Source: Acetobacter oeni (GTDB taxonomy: Bacteria > Pseudomonadota > Alphaproteobacteria > Acetobacterales > Acetobacteraceae). From it: 64,000 nt of DNA. The notes under the pieces are model-generated. The model ran no database searches, had not been told where the DNA came from, and saw only the letters and a list, made by a program, of their open reading frames with translations. The translations under genes and the position numbers were made by a program. Shown in pieces: positions 38,539-47,099 of the stretch; positions within the stretch are counted from its first letter, which is position 1, and each line of letters starts with the position of its first letter. Where the stretch lies: contig NZ_WOTA01000005.1 of assembly GCF_011516825.1 (NCBI RefSeq), forward strand, positions 124,001 through 188,000, written 5' to 3'.

Positions 38539-39114
38539 TTAAGCCGCCAGGAACGGCTTGCCTTCATGAGCCACAAGAAGATCGTGCATATCTGTCGCAT
38601 GCTCTTCTTCCTGCGCCAGAATTCTCTCAAGCATAATCCGGGTGGTCGGATCTTTATCCCCAAAATAGCGAATTAATTCACGATAGTGCTCAATCGCAAT
38701 CCGTTCGGCAATCAGATTTTGCTTTACGAGATCGACCAGCGACCCGGGTTTGCCGTACTCAGCGGCAGAGCGTGATGCGAGGCCTTCAGGGTTGAGATCG
38801 GGCACGCCACCGAGCTGGTCGATGCGCTCCGCAGCCCATTGCATATGTGTCTGCTCTTCACGTGCGTGTTCTGCGAACTCAGCCGCAACGCTCTCACTGG
38901 TGATTCCGGAAACGGAAATCGAATTCATCGTGTAACGCAATACACAAACGATTTCTGTAGCGACAACCGTCTGAAGCAGATCGATCGCCTTCTTTACATC
39001 ACCCTGATAGTCAGGCGTCACCGCGCCATCACCGATTGATTTTTTAGCACGTTCACGAAGTGTCTGAATGTCGGACAGAAATGTATTATCCTTGTCCGTC
39101 TGTTTTGTAGCCAT
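38539..39114 (-). CDS. ferritin-like domain protein (bacterioferritin/Dps type)
   Basis: 191 residues, a four-helix ferritin-like bundle. Helix A carries ATEIVCVLRY, helix B carries EHAREEQTHMQW with an ExxH motif, helix C carries RIAIEHYRELI, and helix D carries LAQEEEHATDMHDLL with another ExxH. That is a complete di-iron ligand set, so iron oxidation or peroxide detoxification is likely. An AGGAG ribosome-binding sequence precedes the ATG. It stands alone, convergent with rsmA. Confidence 0.82.
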   Translation of the reverse strand: MATKQTDKDNTFLSDIQTLRERAKKSIGDGAVTPDYQGDVKKAIDLLQTVVATEIVCVLRYTMNSISVSGITSESVAAEFAEHAREEQTHMQWAAERIDQLGGVPDLNPEGLASRSAAEYGKPGSLVDLVKQNLIAERIAIEHYRELIRYFGDKDPTTRIMLERILAQEEEHATDMHDLLVAHEGKPFLAA

Positions 39115-39221
39115 AGGTCCGTAACTCCTCCATTGAGGTTCTTTCTGAAAACGGTCTGACCTGACTAAAGTTGCAAAATATGTCCATAAAACCCTGCCAG
39201 AAAATTACGTTCCGGTTATAA

Positions 39222-40064
39222 TCAATCTTTATCCCGTCCTCTTAATGAAGAGAGTTCCTGAAGTTTTTCTGGTCTGAAGCCGGTGGCGACGACGTAAAGT
39301 TCACTTGAATCTTTACGGCTTGCCGGAGGTTTCGCGTGACGCACGTTTGAGAAAACTTTCTTCATCGGATCAAGCATCCGCTTTTCGGACCCACCCTGAA
39401 ATACCTTCGCCACAAATGTTCCGCCCTCAGCCAGAACGTCCAGGGCGAAATCGAAAGCACCTTCCGCAAGCCCGATAATTCTCAGATGATCTGTTGGTGC
39501 ATGACCTGTGGTGTTTGGCGCCATATCCGAGAGAACGAGATCGGCTTTGCCGCCCAGCATTTCTATCAGGCGTCCGGGCAACTGGGGATCGGTAAAATCA
39601 CCTTCGATAATCTCAGCTCCGGCCACTTCATCGACTGGCAGGAGATCGACGCCGACTACACAGGACGCGCCACGTTTAACCGCAACCTGGGTCCAGCCGC
39701 CAGGAGCGGCGCCCAGGTCGACCACGCGCTGCCCGGGTCTGATCAGGTGAAAGCGATCATCGAGTTCGATAAGTTTAAAGGCTGCACGGGAACGCCAGCC
39801 CTGCTTATGTGCGGCCTGTACATAGGGATCGTTAAGCTGACGAGCAAGCCAGCGTTGCTGAGCCGTGGTTCGTCCCCGTGATTTTTTGAGCGAGACGGCC
39901 TTCGTGCGGATATTCTGGGGCGCGAGACCATCTTCGCCGCCATCCCGGACGCCTGGGGCGCTTTTTTTCGTCAGCGCGCGACCGGGAACACGGGGGCCAT
40001 CGGAGGATGAATTGCCCGACCTGCTGCCGGTGCCGCGCTTTGCGGGAGGAGGAGGAGTGGTCAA
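39222..40064 (-). CDS. rlmE: 23S rRNA (uridine-2'-O) methyltransferase RlmE
   Basis: 280 residues, longer than the roughly 210 of E. coli RrmJ because of a basic N-terminal extension (first ~75 residues). The FtsJ-type methyltransferase domain follows. The domain has RSRAAFKLIELDDRF, VVDLGAAPGGWTQVA and LVLSDMAPNTTGHAPTD, and the catalytic K-D-K-E residues are recognisable. It methylates the A-loop uridine of 23S rRNA. It is on the same strand as the Ppx/GppA gene 55 bases upstream, a common alphaproteobacterial pairing. Confidence 0.93.
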   Translation of the reverse strand: MTTPPPPAKRGTGSRSGNSSSDGPRVPGRALTKKSAPGVRDGGEDGLAPQNIRTKAVSLKKSRGRTTAQQRWLARQLNDPYVQAAHKQGWRSRAAFKLIELDDRFHLIRPGQRVVDLGAAPGGWTQVAVKRGASCVVGVDLLPVDEVAGAEIIEGDFTDPQLPGRLIEMLGGKADLVLSDMAPNTTGHAPTDHLRIIGLAEGAFDFALDVLAEGGTFVAKVFQGGSEKRMLDPMKKVFSNVRHAKPPASRKDSSELYVVATGFRPEKLQELSSLRGRDKD

Positions 40065-40119
40065 GTGCTGTTTACTTCTTCCTGCTGGCGCTATCGGAAA
40101 ATCCGGACACCTTGTGATG

Positions 40120-41379
40120 CTACTTTCTGTGCAGCCGGGCGCATCCCTGACGCCTCGCGCCGAAGGAGCCGTTGCTCCGCATCATCCGGGTGAGCAGACC
40201 ATCGCGCAACCCCCGGTCCGCGACAACGATATCGGAGGTCCACAAGGACAGGAATGCTTCGAAGATGGCGCAGCCGGGCATAACGCAGGAGGCACGTTCC
40301 GGGCCGATGCAGGGATGCACGTACATACCTTGCGTGCCCATCCGATGCAAACGTGCAATCGCCTTGCGGGCATTGTCCACGCCCAGATGATATCCGTCGA
40401 TCGCACAACGAGAGTATCGGGGAAGATCAAGGTCCAGGCTTGCCAGAGTTGTCACTGTTCCGCTGGTACCAACTGCACGCACGCCACCGCAGAGAATTTC
40501 CCGACTGATCCGGTGAGTGGTCTCGAAAGCTTTAAGATGCTGCCCGACAAAGGCGACCATATCCCGGTAATTACCCGGTTGACGGGTAGAAAACTGCTCT
40601 GACAATGTAATGACGCCAAAAGGCAGACTTATATAGCCGATGACGTCATGCGTGCGTTTCTGCTGATCGAGACGGACCCAGGCAATCTCCGTGGAACCGC
40701 CCCCGATATCGAGAAGCAGTCCGCGCGTTGGTTTTCCGTCACTGCTGGCAGAGGATACCGGACTGCTGGCCGACCGTTGCAAACCTGCAAAGAGAAGTTC
40801 GGAGCAGCTTTCGACAGCCAGTTCCGCCTCTTCGCGCCCTGAGATAATCTCGAATTCAAGTCCGGTTTCGTCGTGAATGCGTTTTATAAAGGCGCGCCCG
40901 TTCTTTGCTCGACGGCAAGCCTCGGTCGCAACGGCACGAAAACCGAATGGCTGTCTGCGGCCAAGGCGCGCAGCACAGGCGTGGAGCACATCCATTGTAC
41001 GGACCATGGCATCCTCGCCGAGCTCGCCAGTTTTCTGCAACCCTTCGCCTAGCCTTACGATGCGGCTGAAACTGTCAATGACGCGAAACCCGCCATTCAC
41101 GCGGGCGGCGATCATCAGGCGGCAATTATTGGTGCCCAGATCGATCGCCGCGAACACGTCATCATTATCCTGGCCTGCTGGCCGACGTATGAAAGATCCG
41201 GCTTTATCCGCAGGCCAGACCGGGCCAGATGCAGGTTTACCTGATGTAAATACGGCTTCGCGAAGGGGTTGGGGGTTGGTAGCAACCTGTCCTGGCAAAG
41301 GCGGAAGAAAGCTGGCGGGCACGGGCGGAGGGGCTGGGATCGCCTCCTCGGTCCGGGGCCAGGCGCGGGAACGGTCCAT
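40120..41379 (-). CDS. Ppx/GppA family exopolyphosphatase/guanosine pentaphosphatase
   Basis: 419 residues. It hydrolyses polyphosphate or pppGpp, linking phosphate reserves to the stringent response. An N-terminal Pro-rich tail of about 75 residues precedes the ASKHA ATPase-like domain. This has the phosphate-1 motif AAIDLGTNNCRLMI, a second region SGREEAELAV, the phosphate-2 motif LLLDIGGGSTEIAW and adenosine-type GTSGTVTTLASL. The C-terminal HD-like domain of E. coli Ppx is missing, as in many alphaproteobacterial members. Whether it prefers polyphosphate or pppGpp cannot be told from the sequence. Confidence 0.88.
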   Translation of the reverse strand: MDRSRAWPRTEEAIPAPPPVPASFLPPLPGQVATNPQPLREAVFTSGKPASGPVWPADKAGSFIRRPAGQDNDDVFAAIDLGTNNCRLMIAARVNGGFRVIDSFSRIVRLGEGLQKTGELGEDAMVRTMDVLHACAARLGRRQPFGFRAVATEACRRAKNGRAFIKRIHDETGLEFEIISGREEAELAVESCSELLFAGLQRSASSPVSSASSDGKPTRGLLLDIGGGSTEIAWVRLDQQKRTHDVIGYISLPFGVITLSEQFSTRQPGNYRDMVAFVGQHLKAFETTHRISREILCGGVRAVGTSGTVTTLASLDLDLPRYSRCAIDGYHLGVDNARKAIARLHRMGTQGMYVHPCIGPERASCVMPGCAIFEAFLSLWTSDIVVADRGLRDGLLTRMMRSNGSFGARRQGCARLHRK

Positions 41380-41560
41380 CGTCTGGTCCTTGGGTTAGGG
41401 CAATTTTATGGCAATATTTCAAGAAAATGACGGTGCGGGCAAGCAAAAATTTTCCTGTGGTAAAAGATGCGGAAAAATGCTCTTGCCCGGGCAGTCCTCA
41501 GATGGTAACAGCCTGCTCACCGCAGAAACGTGGGCTTATGTGCCACCTTTCCTGTCTTGC

Positions 41561-41634
41561 TGGGGGATAGTTTAGCGGTAGAACTACCGGCTCTGACCCG
41601 GTCAGCCCTGGTTCGAATCCAGGTCCCCCAGCCA
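41561..41634 (+). tRNA. tRNA-Gln(CUG)
   Basis: A 74-base cloverleaf with acceptor TGGGGGA/TCCCCCA, discriminator G and an encoded CCA. The D arm is GTTT/GAAC. The anticodon stem is ACCGG/CCGGT with loop CTCTGAC, giving anticodon CTG (41593-41595). The T arm is CCTGG-TTCGAAT-CCAGG. All stems pair except one G-U in the D arm. Confidence 0.95.
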
Positions 41635-41777
41635 GTTTTCTCAGTTTTCAGAAATTTAGCTGTCCCTGTTACGGTGTTTGGGTCTGCCCGATTTTTCAGG
41701 ACAGAAGCGTTCGGCTGGGGCCTGTTTTTAGCGTCAACACGGCCAGAGATTGCGCGGTTTACCGGCAACAGCGGGTG

Positions 41778-42200
41778 TCAGTGGGGTGAGACTGTGTCTT
41801 CCGGGCGGAATGGCGGGGCGGAAATCGCGTAGAAGCTGAGGGGCTTTTGGCGGGAGGCTTCGATACTGTGATCGGCGCCAGGAGGGATCTGGACGATATC
41901 TCCGGCTGAGACCGTGGCGGGGCTTCCGTTCAGCCAGATGGTTCCTTCGCCTGAGTGAATCAGGAAAATCTCTTCGGAGGTGATGTTGTGGCTGGCTGGA
42001 TAGGTGGTGCCTGCGGCGAGTGTGAAGAGCGCGATGCTCATCCGATCGGAATGGAGTCTGGCTGTTGCGCCGAGCAGTTCCTGCAATGTGCTGCCTGGTG
42101 TCGGATGAAGGACGGGCGCTTCCGGGCGTGCCAGCGGGCTGGCGTTTGCGGTCAGGGGGGCTGCCACAAGGGCGGCAATGAGGATGTGTCTGCTTTTCAC
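41778..42200 (-). CDS. secreted small cupin protein
   Basis: 140 residues. The signal peptide ends at about residue 20 (TANA). A cupin barrel follows, with first-motif TYPASHNITSEEIFLIHSGEG and second-motif ADHSIEAS. The frame overlaps the upstream cupin_5/DUF985 gene by 4 bases, so two exported cupins are translationally coupled. The substrate is unknown. The pair starts an accessory stretch downstream of tRNA-Gln. Confidence 0.75.
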   Translation of the reverse strand: MKSRHILIAALVAAPLTANASPLARPEAPVLHPTPGSTLQELLGATARLHSDRMSIALFTLAAGTTYPASHNITSEEIFLIHSGEGTIWLNGSPATVSAGDIVQIPPGADHSIEASRQKPLSFYAISAPPFRPEDTVSPH

Positions 42201-42787
42201 GGGCTGACGGGTCCGGTTCGGGTGAGTGCGGCGATCTGGCGCTGAGAGGCGGGATAGCGCCGGGTAAGTACGTCGCGCTGGCCGGGCTCAAAATCCTGCG
42301 GGATGAAGCCGGGGGCCATTGTGGTGCCGGTGAAGGACCAGCCTCGCGGGCCGGCGGGAGCGGAACCTTGCCAGACATCGCGGGGGACGACGAGGGCTGG
42401 ATTGTCTGCGTCGAGACTGGCTTCGCGGGCCTGGCCGTCCGGGGTGAGAAGCAGGAAATGGACGGGATCGCCGCCGTAGAAGTGCCAGACTTCATCGGTT
42501 TTCAGGCGGTGGAGGGCGGAGAAGCCGATGGTGGTTTCGACATAGAGGATGGCTGTGGAAACGGGGTGCCGGGTATTTCCGTAGCGGGCCGGCAGGGCAG
42601 CGCCGTCGACGGTCTCGTCCGTGCGCTGAACCTGGGCGAACCAGCCGCCTTCCACCGGGACGGGCTGCATGTGGAAACGGGCGATGAGGCTGGCGGCGGC
42701 CCCGGGCGTGCGGGCATGCGTCGGGGACAGGATGAGGCCGGAGGTGACGAGAGCGGTTATCGCGAGGGCTGTTCTGGCGGGACGCAT
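42197..42787 (-). CDS. secreted cupin_5 (DUF985) protein
   Basis: 196 residues. A signal peptide ends near residue 26 (THA). A DUF985/cupin_5 barrel follows, with the family features PVEGGWFAQVQRTDE, STAILYVET, SALHRLKTDEVWHFYGGDP and MAPGFIPQDFEPGQRD. Family members are usually cytoplasmic and about 160 residues long, so a signal peptide is uncommon. Its stop overlaps the start of the second cupin gene. The function of the family is unsettled. Confidence 0.8.
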   Translation of the reverse strand: MRPARTALAITALVTSGLILSPTHARTPGAAASLIARFHMQPVPVEGGWFAQVQRTDETVDGAALPARYGNTRHPVSTAILYVETTIGFSALHRLKTDEVWHFYGGDPVHFLLLTPDGQAREASLDADNPALVVPRDVWQGSAPAGPRGWSFTGTTMAPGFIPQDFEPGQRDVLTRRYPASQRQIAALTRTGPVSP

Positions 42788-43506
42788 GGGCTTCCGATGC
42801 TTTTCGGAGTTTGTCTGAAAGGCGGGGCGGTCTCCCCTGCCCTGCTCTGGCGGATGGTTCTGTTTACCGGGGCTGACGGTTCTGGCGAAGAGGTTTTCGA
42901 GGTGCCAGGGAGGACTGGTTTTCCAGAGGGGTCGGGGTGATTTGCTCGGGGGTCACGTATTGTTTCGGCCCGGTGTGACCGAGGGAGCAGGTTGTGGCGG
43001 AGTGCATGGTCGGACGGGCTCGGGCTGAAGGTGGCTGCGGAGTGACATGGCGAGGGCCTGGGTCGGGGTGACCTGTTATTGGGGCTGTCTCTGACGGACG
43101 CCGGGAGGATTTATTTCGTTTTTCGGGGGTTGGTTCGGTTTGGGGACGTAAGGGATTCCGGAGAGTTCCGGAAAAGTATGGTCCGGAAGCGGAATGGATT
43201 TCAATTCGGTTTTTGGGTGATCTGGCGGGTTGTGTGGTGACTGGGTGCCGGACCATCGGGTTGCGGACGGATAATCCGGGTGGAGCGCTGTTTTTTCAGT
43301 CAGGCAATGTAAAACGGGAATATTATCGTAGGATTTATCTGGTATTAATTTTAATTACTTTGATTTTGTGTGGATGTAACAAATATAAAACATTCATCAC
43401 ATTCCTGTGAATATCTGAATATGGCTATCGTTCTTGATGGACATCAATGTCTTCTTCCTGCTTGTGACATATTTTGTCATAATTCTCATCAGGCAGGAGC
43501 CATTCC
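42788..43506. other. long G/T-skewed intergenic region upstream of oxdC
   Basis: About 720 bases. From about 42840 to 43270 the + strand is strongly G- and T-rich with repeated short words such as TCCGGA (three copies between 43150 and 43190), and no convincing gene. From about 43310 it becomes AT-rich and holds the oxalate decarboxylase promoter. A 130-codon minus-strand frame and a 65-codon plus-strand frame are open but resemble no protein. Confidence 0.5.
43434..43499 (+). promoter_or_regulatory. oxdC promoter with a perfect FNR-type box
   Basis: TTGAT-GGAC-ATCAA at 43434-43447 fits the FNR/Anr consensus exactly (TTGAT-N4-ATCAA). A TATTTT -10 element at 43470-43475 would put the start site near 43482, placing the box at about -41.5, the class II activation position. 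A second inverted repeat TGACA-TATTT-TGTCA covers 43465-43479, overlapping the -10. The ribosome-binding site GGAG is at 43496-43499. Activation under low oxygen is inferred. Confidence 0.55.
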
Positions 43507-44676
43507 ATGACCGACCTTCCCTGGGTTGATTCAAAACCCGAAGCGCCTGAACCCATTCGCGGGGACCGGGGTGCGAGTATTCTCGGGCCTCGTAATCTGC
43601 CGCGTGAGCGGGAGGTGCCTGATCTGCTGGCGTCGCCCGACACGGATGCGGGGACCATTCCCAATCTGAAATTTTCTTATGCTGACGCGCGTAATCGTCT
43701 GGGGTCCGGAGGATGGGCGCGGGAGATTACCATTCGGGAGCTGCCGGCGGCCACGACGCTGGCGGGGGTCAACATGCGGCTCAAGCCGGGGGGCTACCGT
43801 GAGCTGCATTATCATAAAGAAGCAGAGTGGGGCTTCATGATTGCGGGCAAGGCGCGGGTGACGGCGCTGGATACGGAGGGGCGGCCCTTTGTGGACGATG
43901 TCGAGGCCGGGGATATCTGGAATTTTCCGGCTGGCATTCCGCATTCCATTCAGGGGCTTGGGGCTGAGGGGTGCGAATTCCTTCTTGTCTTTGATGACGC
44001 CAACTTTTCCGAAAACGAGACCTTTCTGATCAGCGACTGGTTCGCGCATACGCCGCGGCGTATTCTGGCGAAGAATTTCGGTGTGCCGGAATCAGCTTTC
44101 GCTAATCTGCCGACGGATGTTGAAAAGACCCGCTGGATTTTTAACGGGACCGAGCCCACGGTTGCGAAGGAAGACGCGATCAGATGTCCGCAGGGGCCGT
44201 CACCGATCCGTTATACACACCGCTTTCTGAAGCAGGAGCCTGCGAAAGCGGCTGGCGGGACCGTGCGTGTTGTGGATTCCCGCAATTTTCCGGCGGCCTC
44301 GACCATTGCGGCGGCGATCAATGTGGTTGAGCCGGGGCGGATGCGTGAGATGCACTGGCATCCGAACAATGACGAGTGGCAGTATTTCGTTCGTGGCCGG
44401 GCGCGTATGACGGTTTTCGCATCGGGCGGCAAGGCGCGGACGTTTGATTACTGTGCCGGCGATGTGGGGTATGTGCCGCTTGGGATGGGGCATTATCTGG
44501 AAAACATTGGCGATGAGCCTATGGTTTTTCTGGAAGCGTTCAAAAGCGATCACTTTGCCGATTTCTCGGCCAATCAGTGGCTGGGGCTTTCGCCGCGTCA
44601 GATGGTGAAGGAACACCTCAACCTGGATGATGAGACGCTGTCGAAACTTCGTCAGGACAAGCCGCTTATTGTCTGA
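43507..44676 (+). CDS. oxdC: oxalate decarboxylase, bicupin
   Basis: 389 residues, the family's usual length. It splits oxalate into formate and CO2 with manganese, consuming a proton, which helps against acid. There are two cupin domains. N-terminal manganese ligands are His101, His103, Glu107 and His146; C-terminal ligands are His283, His285, Glu290 and His329. The active-site lid reads SENET at 168-172 where Bacillus OxdC has SENST; the key lid glutamate (Glu169) is kept, favouring decarboxylase over oxidase activity. No signal peptide is seen. The stop overlaps the next ATG (TGATG). Confidence 0.92.
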   Translation: MTDLPWVDSKPEAPEPIRGDRGASILGPRNLPREREVPDLLASPDTDAGTIPNLKFSYADARNRLGSGGWAREITIRELPAATTLAGVNMRLKPGGYRELHYHKEAEWGFMIAGKARVTALDTEGRPFVDDVEAGDIWNFPAGIPHSIQGLGAEGCEFLLVFDDANFSENETFLISDWFAHTPRRILAKNFGVPESAFANLPTDVEKTRWIFNGTEPTVAKEDAIRCPQGPSPIRYTHRFLKQEPAKAAGGTVRVVDSRNFPAASTIAAAINVVEPGRMREMHWHPNNDEWQYFVRGRARMTVFASGGKARTFDYCAGDVGYVPLGMGHYLENIGDEPMVFLEAFKSDHFADFSANQWLGLSPRQMVKEHLNLDDETLSKLRQDKPLIV

Positions 44677-45332
44677 TGAGTCTCCTGACACGTTCGGCTC
44701 TGCGCGTTCTCGCGCTGGGCCTTGTGGCCGGGTATGTGGATGCCGTGGGGTATGTTGAACTCCACGGCATTTTCACGGCTGCGATGACGGGAAATTCGAC
44801 CACGTTCGGGATTGCTCTGGCGGACGGGGACCGGGCCAGGGCGGCGGCTGTCGGCACTGTTCTGGGGCTGTTTTTCTGCGGGGCGCTGGCGGCGAGCCTG
44901 TTGCGGCGGGCTTTGCCGGCGTATCGTCATGAATGGCTGTGGATGGCGGGGCTGCTGGTTATCGCGCAGGGTGTGCACTGGTCTCATGCGGCGGGTGGCA
45001 GTTCGCGGGTTGAGACGCTGCTGCTGGCTGTTGCCATGGCGATGCAGGGCGAGGCGCTTTCGCGGTTTTCAGGTATTTCCGTGCAGACGATTGTTGTGAC
45101 CAATAACATTGTGAAATTCGCTGATAATATTGCAGGGTTTCTTTGCGGGCTCTGGCGGGGAAAGCCAGGTTTTACGCTGGCTTCGGCGTTGCCGGGGCTT
45201 GGCTGGGCGGGGTGTATTGCCGGGGCGTTTCTGTCTGTTTTCGCACGGGGGCTGACTTCGGGGTTTTTTCTGGCTCCGGTGCCGCTCCTGGTGGGGTTGT
45301 TTTTTCTGTGGCCGGGGGAAGATGTCAGGTGA
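44676..45332 (+). CDS. YoaK/DUF1275 family membrane protein
   Basis: 218 residues with about six membrane helices. The N-terminal ALRVLALGLVAGYVDAVGYV and GIFTAAMTGNSTTFGIAL segments match DUF1275. A charged loop and a VTNNIVKFADNIAGF segment complete the family pattern. The role of DUF1275 is unproven; transport is often suggested. Its ATG shares a base with the oxalate decarboxylase stop, so the two are translationally coupled and it may handle oxalate, formate or a related anion. That link is inference from position only. Confidence 0.8.
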   Translation: MSLLTRSALRVLALGLVAGYVDAVGYVELHGIFTAAMTGNSTTFGIALADGDRARAAAVGTVLGLFFCGALAASLLRRALPAYRHEWLWMAGLLVIAQGVHWSHAAGGSSRVETLLLAVAMAMQGEALSRFSGISVQTIVVTNNIVKFADNIAGFLCGLWRGKPGFTLASALPGLGWAGCIAGAFLSVFARGLTSGFFLAPVPLLVGLFFLWPGEDVR

Positions 45333-45336
45333 TTGG

Positions 45337-45367
45337 AAAGTCACCGCGAGACTTTGCCGATTTTTTT
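45337..45367 (+). terminator. possible terminator after oxdC operon
   Basis: Stem AAAGTC/GACTTT with a 7-base loop, then TTTTTTT at 45361-45367. Five bases separate stem and T run, so efficiency is uncertain. Confidence 0.4.
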
Positions 45368-45414
45368 ACCGAGAAGGCGCGCTGGTTCCGGGCTGCGTGT
45401 GACAACGATCAGCA

Positions 45415-45675
45415 TCATTTTATGATTTGTCGGTGCCTGTTGTTCAGGATTGCCATTGTGGCGATGGCCAGCGCGTAGACGGCGAGGTCGACGGTGGCGA
45501 AGTAATATCCGGGCAGGAAGCTGCCGATTGATGTGGAGCGGATGTGGTCGAGCAGTGTGACTGCGCACCAGATCATTGCGCCCCACAGGCATGTGCCGCT
45601 CCATTTTGTGACGAAAAAAGGCAGCCCGAGAGGAAGTTTCCGGATAGTCACGTCTGCGGCGATGGTGAGGATCAT
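45415..45675 (-). CDS. small hypothetical membrane protein
   Basis: 86 residues with two clear membrane helices (about 27-43 and 60-77) and possibly a third at the N-terminus. Translation may begin further upstream, because the in-frame codons before this ATG continue a hydrophobic helix (NIFLLMILTIAADV). No family recognised and the ribosome-binding site is weak. It lies convergent with the YoaK gene. Confidence 0.45.
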   Translation of the reverse strand: MILTIAADVTIRKLPLGLPFFVTKWSGTCLWGAMIWCAVTLLDHIRSTSIGSFLPGYYFATVDLAVYALAIATMAILNNRHRQIIK

Positions 45676-46180
45676 GAGCAGAAAGATGTTCCGGCGCGAG
45701 ACCGGAGGTGTAATTCGCTGTTTTTCTCTCTGGTGCTGTCGGGGGATGACGGGGGAGCCGTGTCGTGATGGATCTCACGATCAATGACGGCAGGAACTAC
45801 AGATTTTCTATCGACACAGGCGGCGCGTCGAGCCTTATTCGCGAAACTGTCGCCTGGGAAGCGGGGTTGATGTGTTTCTGATGTCGAAAACATTAGATTC
45901 AGAGTGATGATTTTTTCGAATCATGGCTTTGGGCGTGGCTTTCAGGCGTTCGATGCCGGCTCAAAGAATACGCCTGACTGTTTTCTGCGCGATAGTGCGG
46001 GAAAATATGCGACCACTCCGGTTTTCCGGCATTTTTCTGCGACCTTCAATATTCACAGGATGTCAACAATGGGGGGAGAGCTGACTGTCAGCTTTCAGGT
46101 GGGCACGTTCGAAAATCGACGTCTCCAGAGATTACGAGGCAGGTCAATACTGAATTTTTGAAAACTACCATTGCCTCTAA
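45676..46180. other. left flank of the insertion sequences
   Basis: About 500 bases with no recognised gene. A few short frames are open but look non-coding. It shows no relation to cytochrome oxidase genes, unlike the right flank of the elements, so the two flanks were probably not originally adjacent. Confidence 0.4.
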
Positions 46181-47096
46181 GTGTCTGACCGAAAATGAGT
46201 TGAGTGATTTCAGCGGGTTATGATTCATGGGTTTGCGAGAACCTGATGAGATCAAGATGGCCTGGACTGAAATCACCCGCGCGCAGTATCGCCGGGACGA
46301 CCTGGAGTATGCAAGCGACCTTCGCGATGCGGAGTGGGCGCTGATTGCGCCTTTGATGCCCGAGAGGAAACGACTGGGGAGACCACGACGTACGGATTTG
46401 CGCCGGGTCATGGAGGCGATCCTCTATATCGTCACGACCGGCTGCCAGTGGCGACAATTGCCCCGGCACTTTCCGGCCTTCACGACCGTACAGGGCTATT
46501 TCTACCGTTGGATCCGCGAGGGAAGATGGGAAGCCATGAACCATATTCTCGTGATTCTGTCGCGTGAGCAGGACGGGCGAGACGCCACGCCTTCAGTGGG
46601 CATTATCGACAGCCAGTCTGTTAAAACCGCTGAAAATGGCGGCCCACGCGGTTATGACGCGGGCAAGAAAATCAAGGGACGCAAGCGACATATCGCGACC
46701 GACATGCTGGGTCATGTCGTGGCGGCTGTCGTACATTCCGCCGACATTCAGGATCGTGATGGTGCGCCGCTGGTAGCGGTCAGGATACGCTCATTGTTTC
46801 CCTGGCTTCGCCATCTGATCGGTGACGGGGGATATGCTGGCGAGAAGTTGCGTGGTGCGCTGGCTGAACTCGGCCGATGGACGATCGAGATCGTCAAACG
46901 TAGCGATCAGGCCGAAGGCTTCGTCGTCCTGCCCAAACGCTGGATCGTGGAGCGTAGCTTTGCATGGCTCGGACGTTGCCGTCGCCTCACGAAGAATGTC
47001 GAGGCAACAATCCCGTCATCCCACGCGTGGTTGATGATTGCCCATATCCGCAGAGTTCTGCGAAAAATCAATCAAACCGCTTTCTGATTCAGGCTC
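46181..47096 (+). mobile_element. IS5-family insertion sequence (IS1031-like group)
   Basis: About 916 bases. The left end GTGTCTGACCGAAAATGAG and the complement of the right end, GAGCCTGAATCAGAAAGCG, agree at 12 of 19 positions. Both ends are flanked by TAA (46178-46180 and 47097-47099), fitting the three-base TNA duplication of this group. The boundaries are inferred from these features. Confidence 0.65.
46257..47087 (+). CDS. IS5-family transposase
   Basis: 276 residues. The N-terminal DUF4096-type domain (YASDLRDAEWALIAPLMP, then RRVMEAILYIVTTGCQWRQLP) precedes the DDE domain. The catalytic segments are GIIDSQSVKT (first Asp), HLIGDGGYAG (second Asp) and RSFAWLGRCRRLTKNVE (Glu). The frame is intact, so the element could be active. 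It is open from 46227, but this start begins with the family's MAWTEITR. Confidence 0.92.
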   Translation: MAWTEITRAQYRRDDLEYASDLRDAEWALIAPLMPERKRLGRPRRTDLRRVMEAILYIVTTGCQWRQLPRHFPAFTTVQGYFYRWIREGRWEAMNHILVILSREQDGRDATPSVGIIDSQSVKTAENGGPRGYDAGKKIKGRKRHIATDMLGHVVAAVVHSADIQDRDGAPLVAVRIRSLFPWLRHLIGDGGYAGEKLRGALAELGRWTIEIVKRSDQAEGFVVLPKRWIVERSFAWLGRCRRLTKNVEATIPSSHAWLMIAHIRRVLRKINQTAF

Positions 47097-47099
47097 TAA

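Noticed and set aside
41635-41777. integration site or island boundary at tRNA-Gln
   Set aside because: No integrase gene and no repeated copy of the tRNA 3' end was seen in the window, so an island cannot be claimed.
42864-43256. 130-codon minus-strand frame upstream of oxdC
   Set aside because: Pro/Thr/Arg-rich composition produced by the G/T skew of the other strand, no ribosome-binding site and no recognisable fold.
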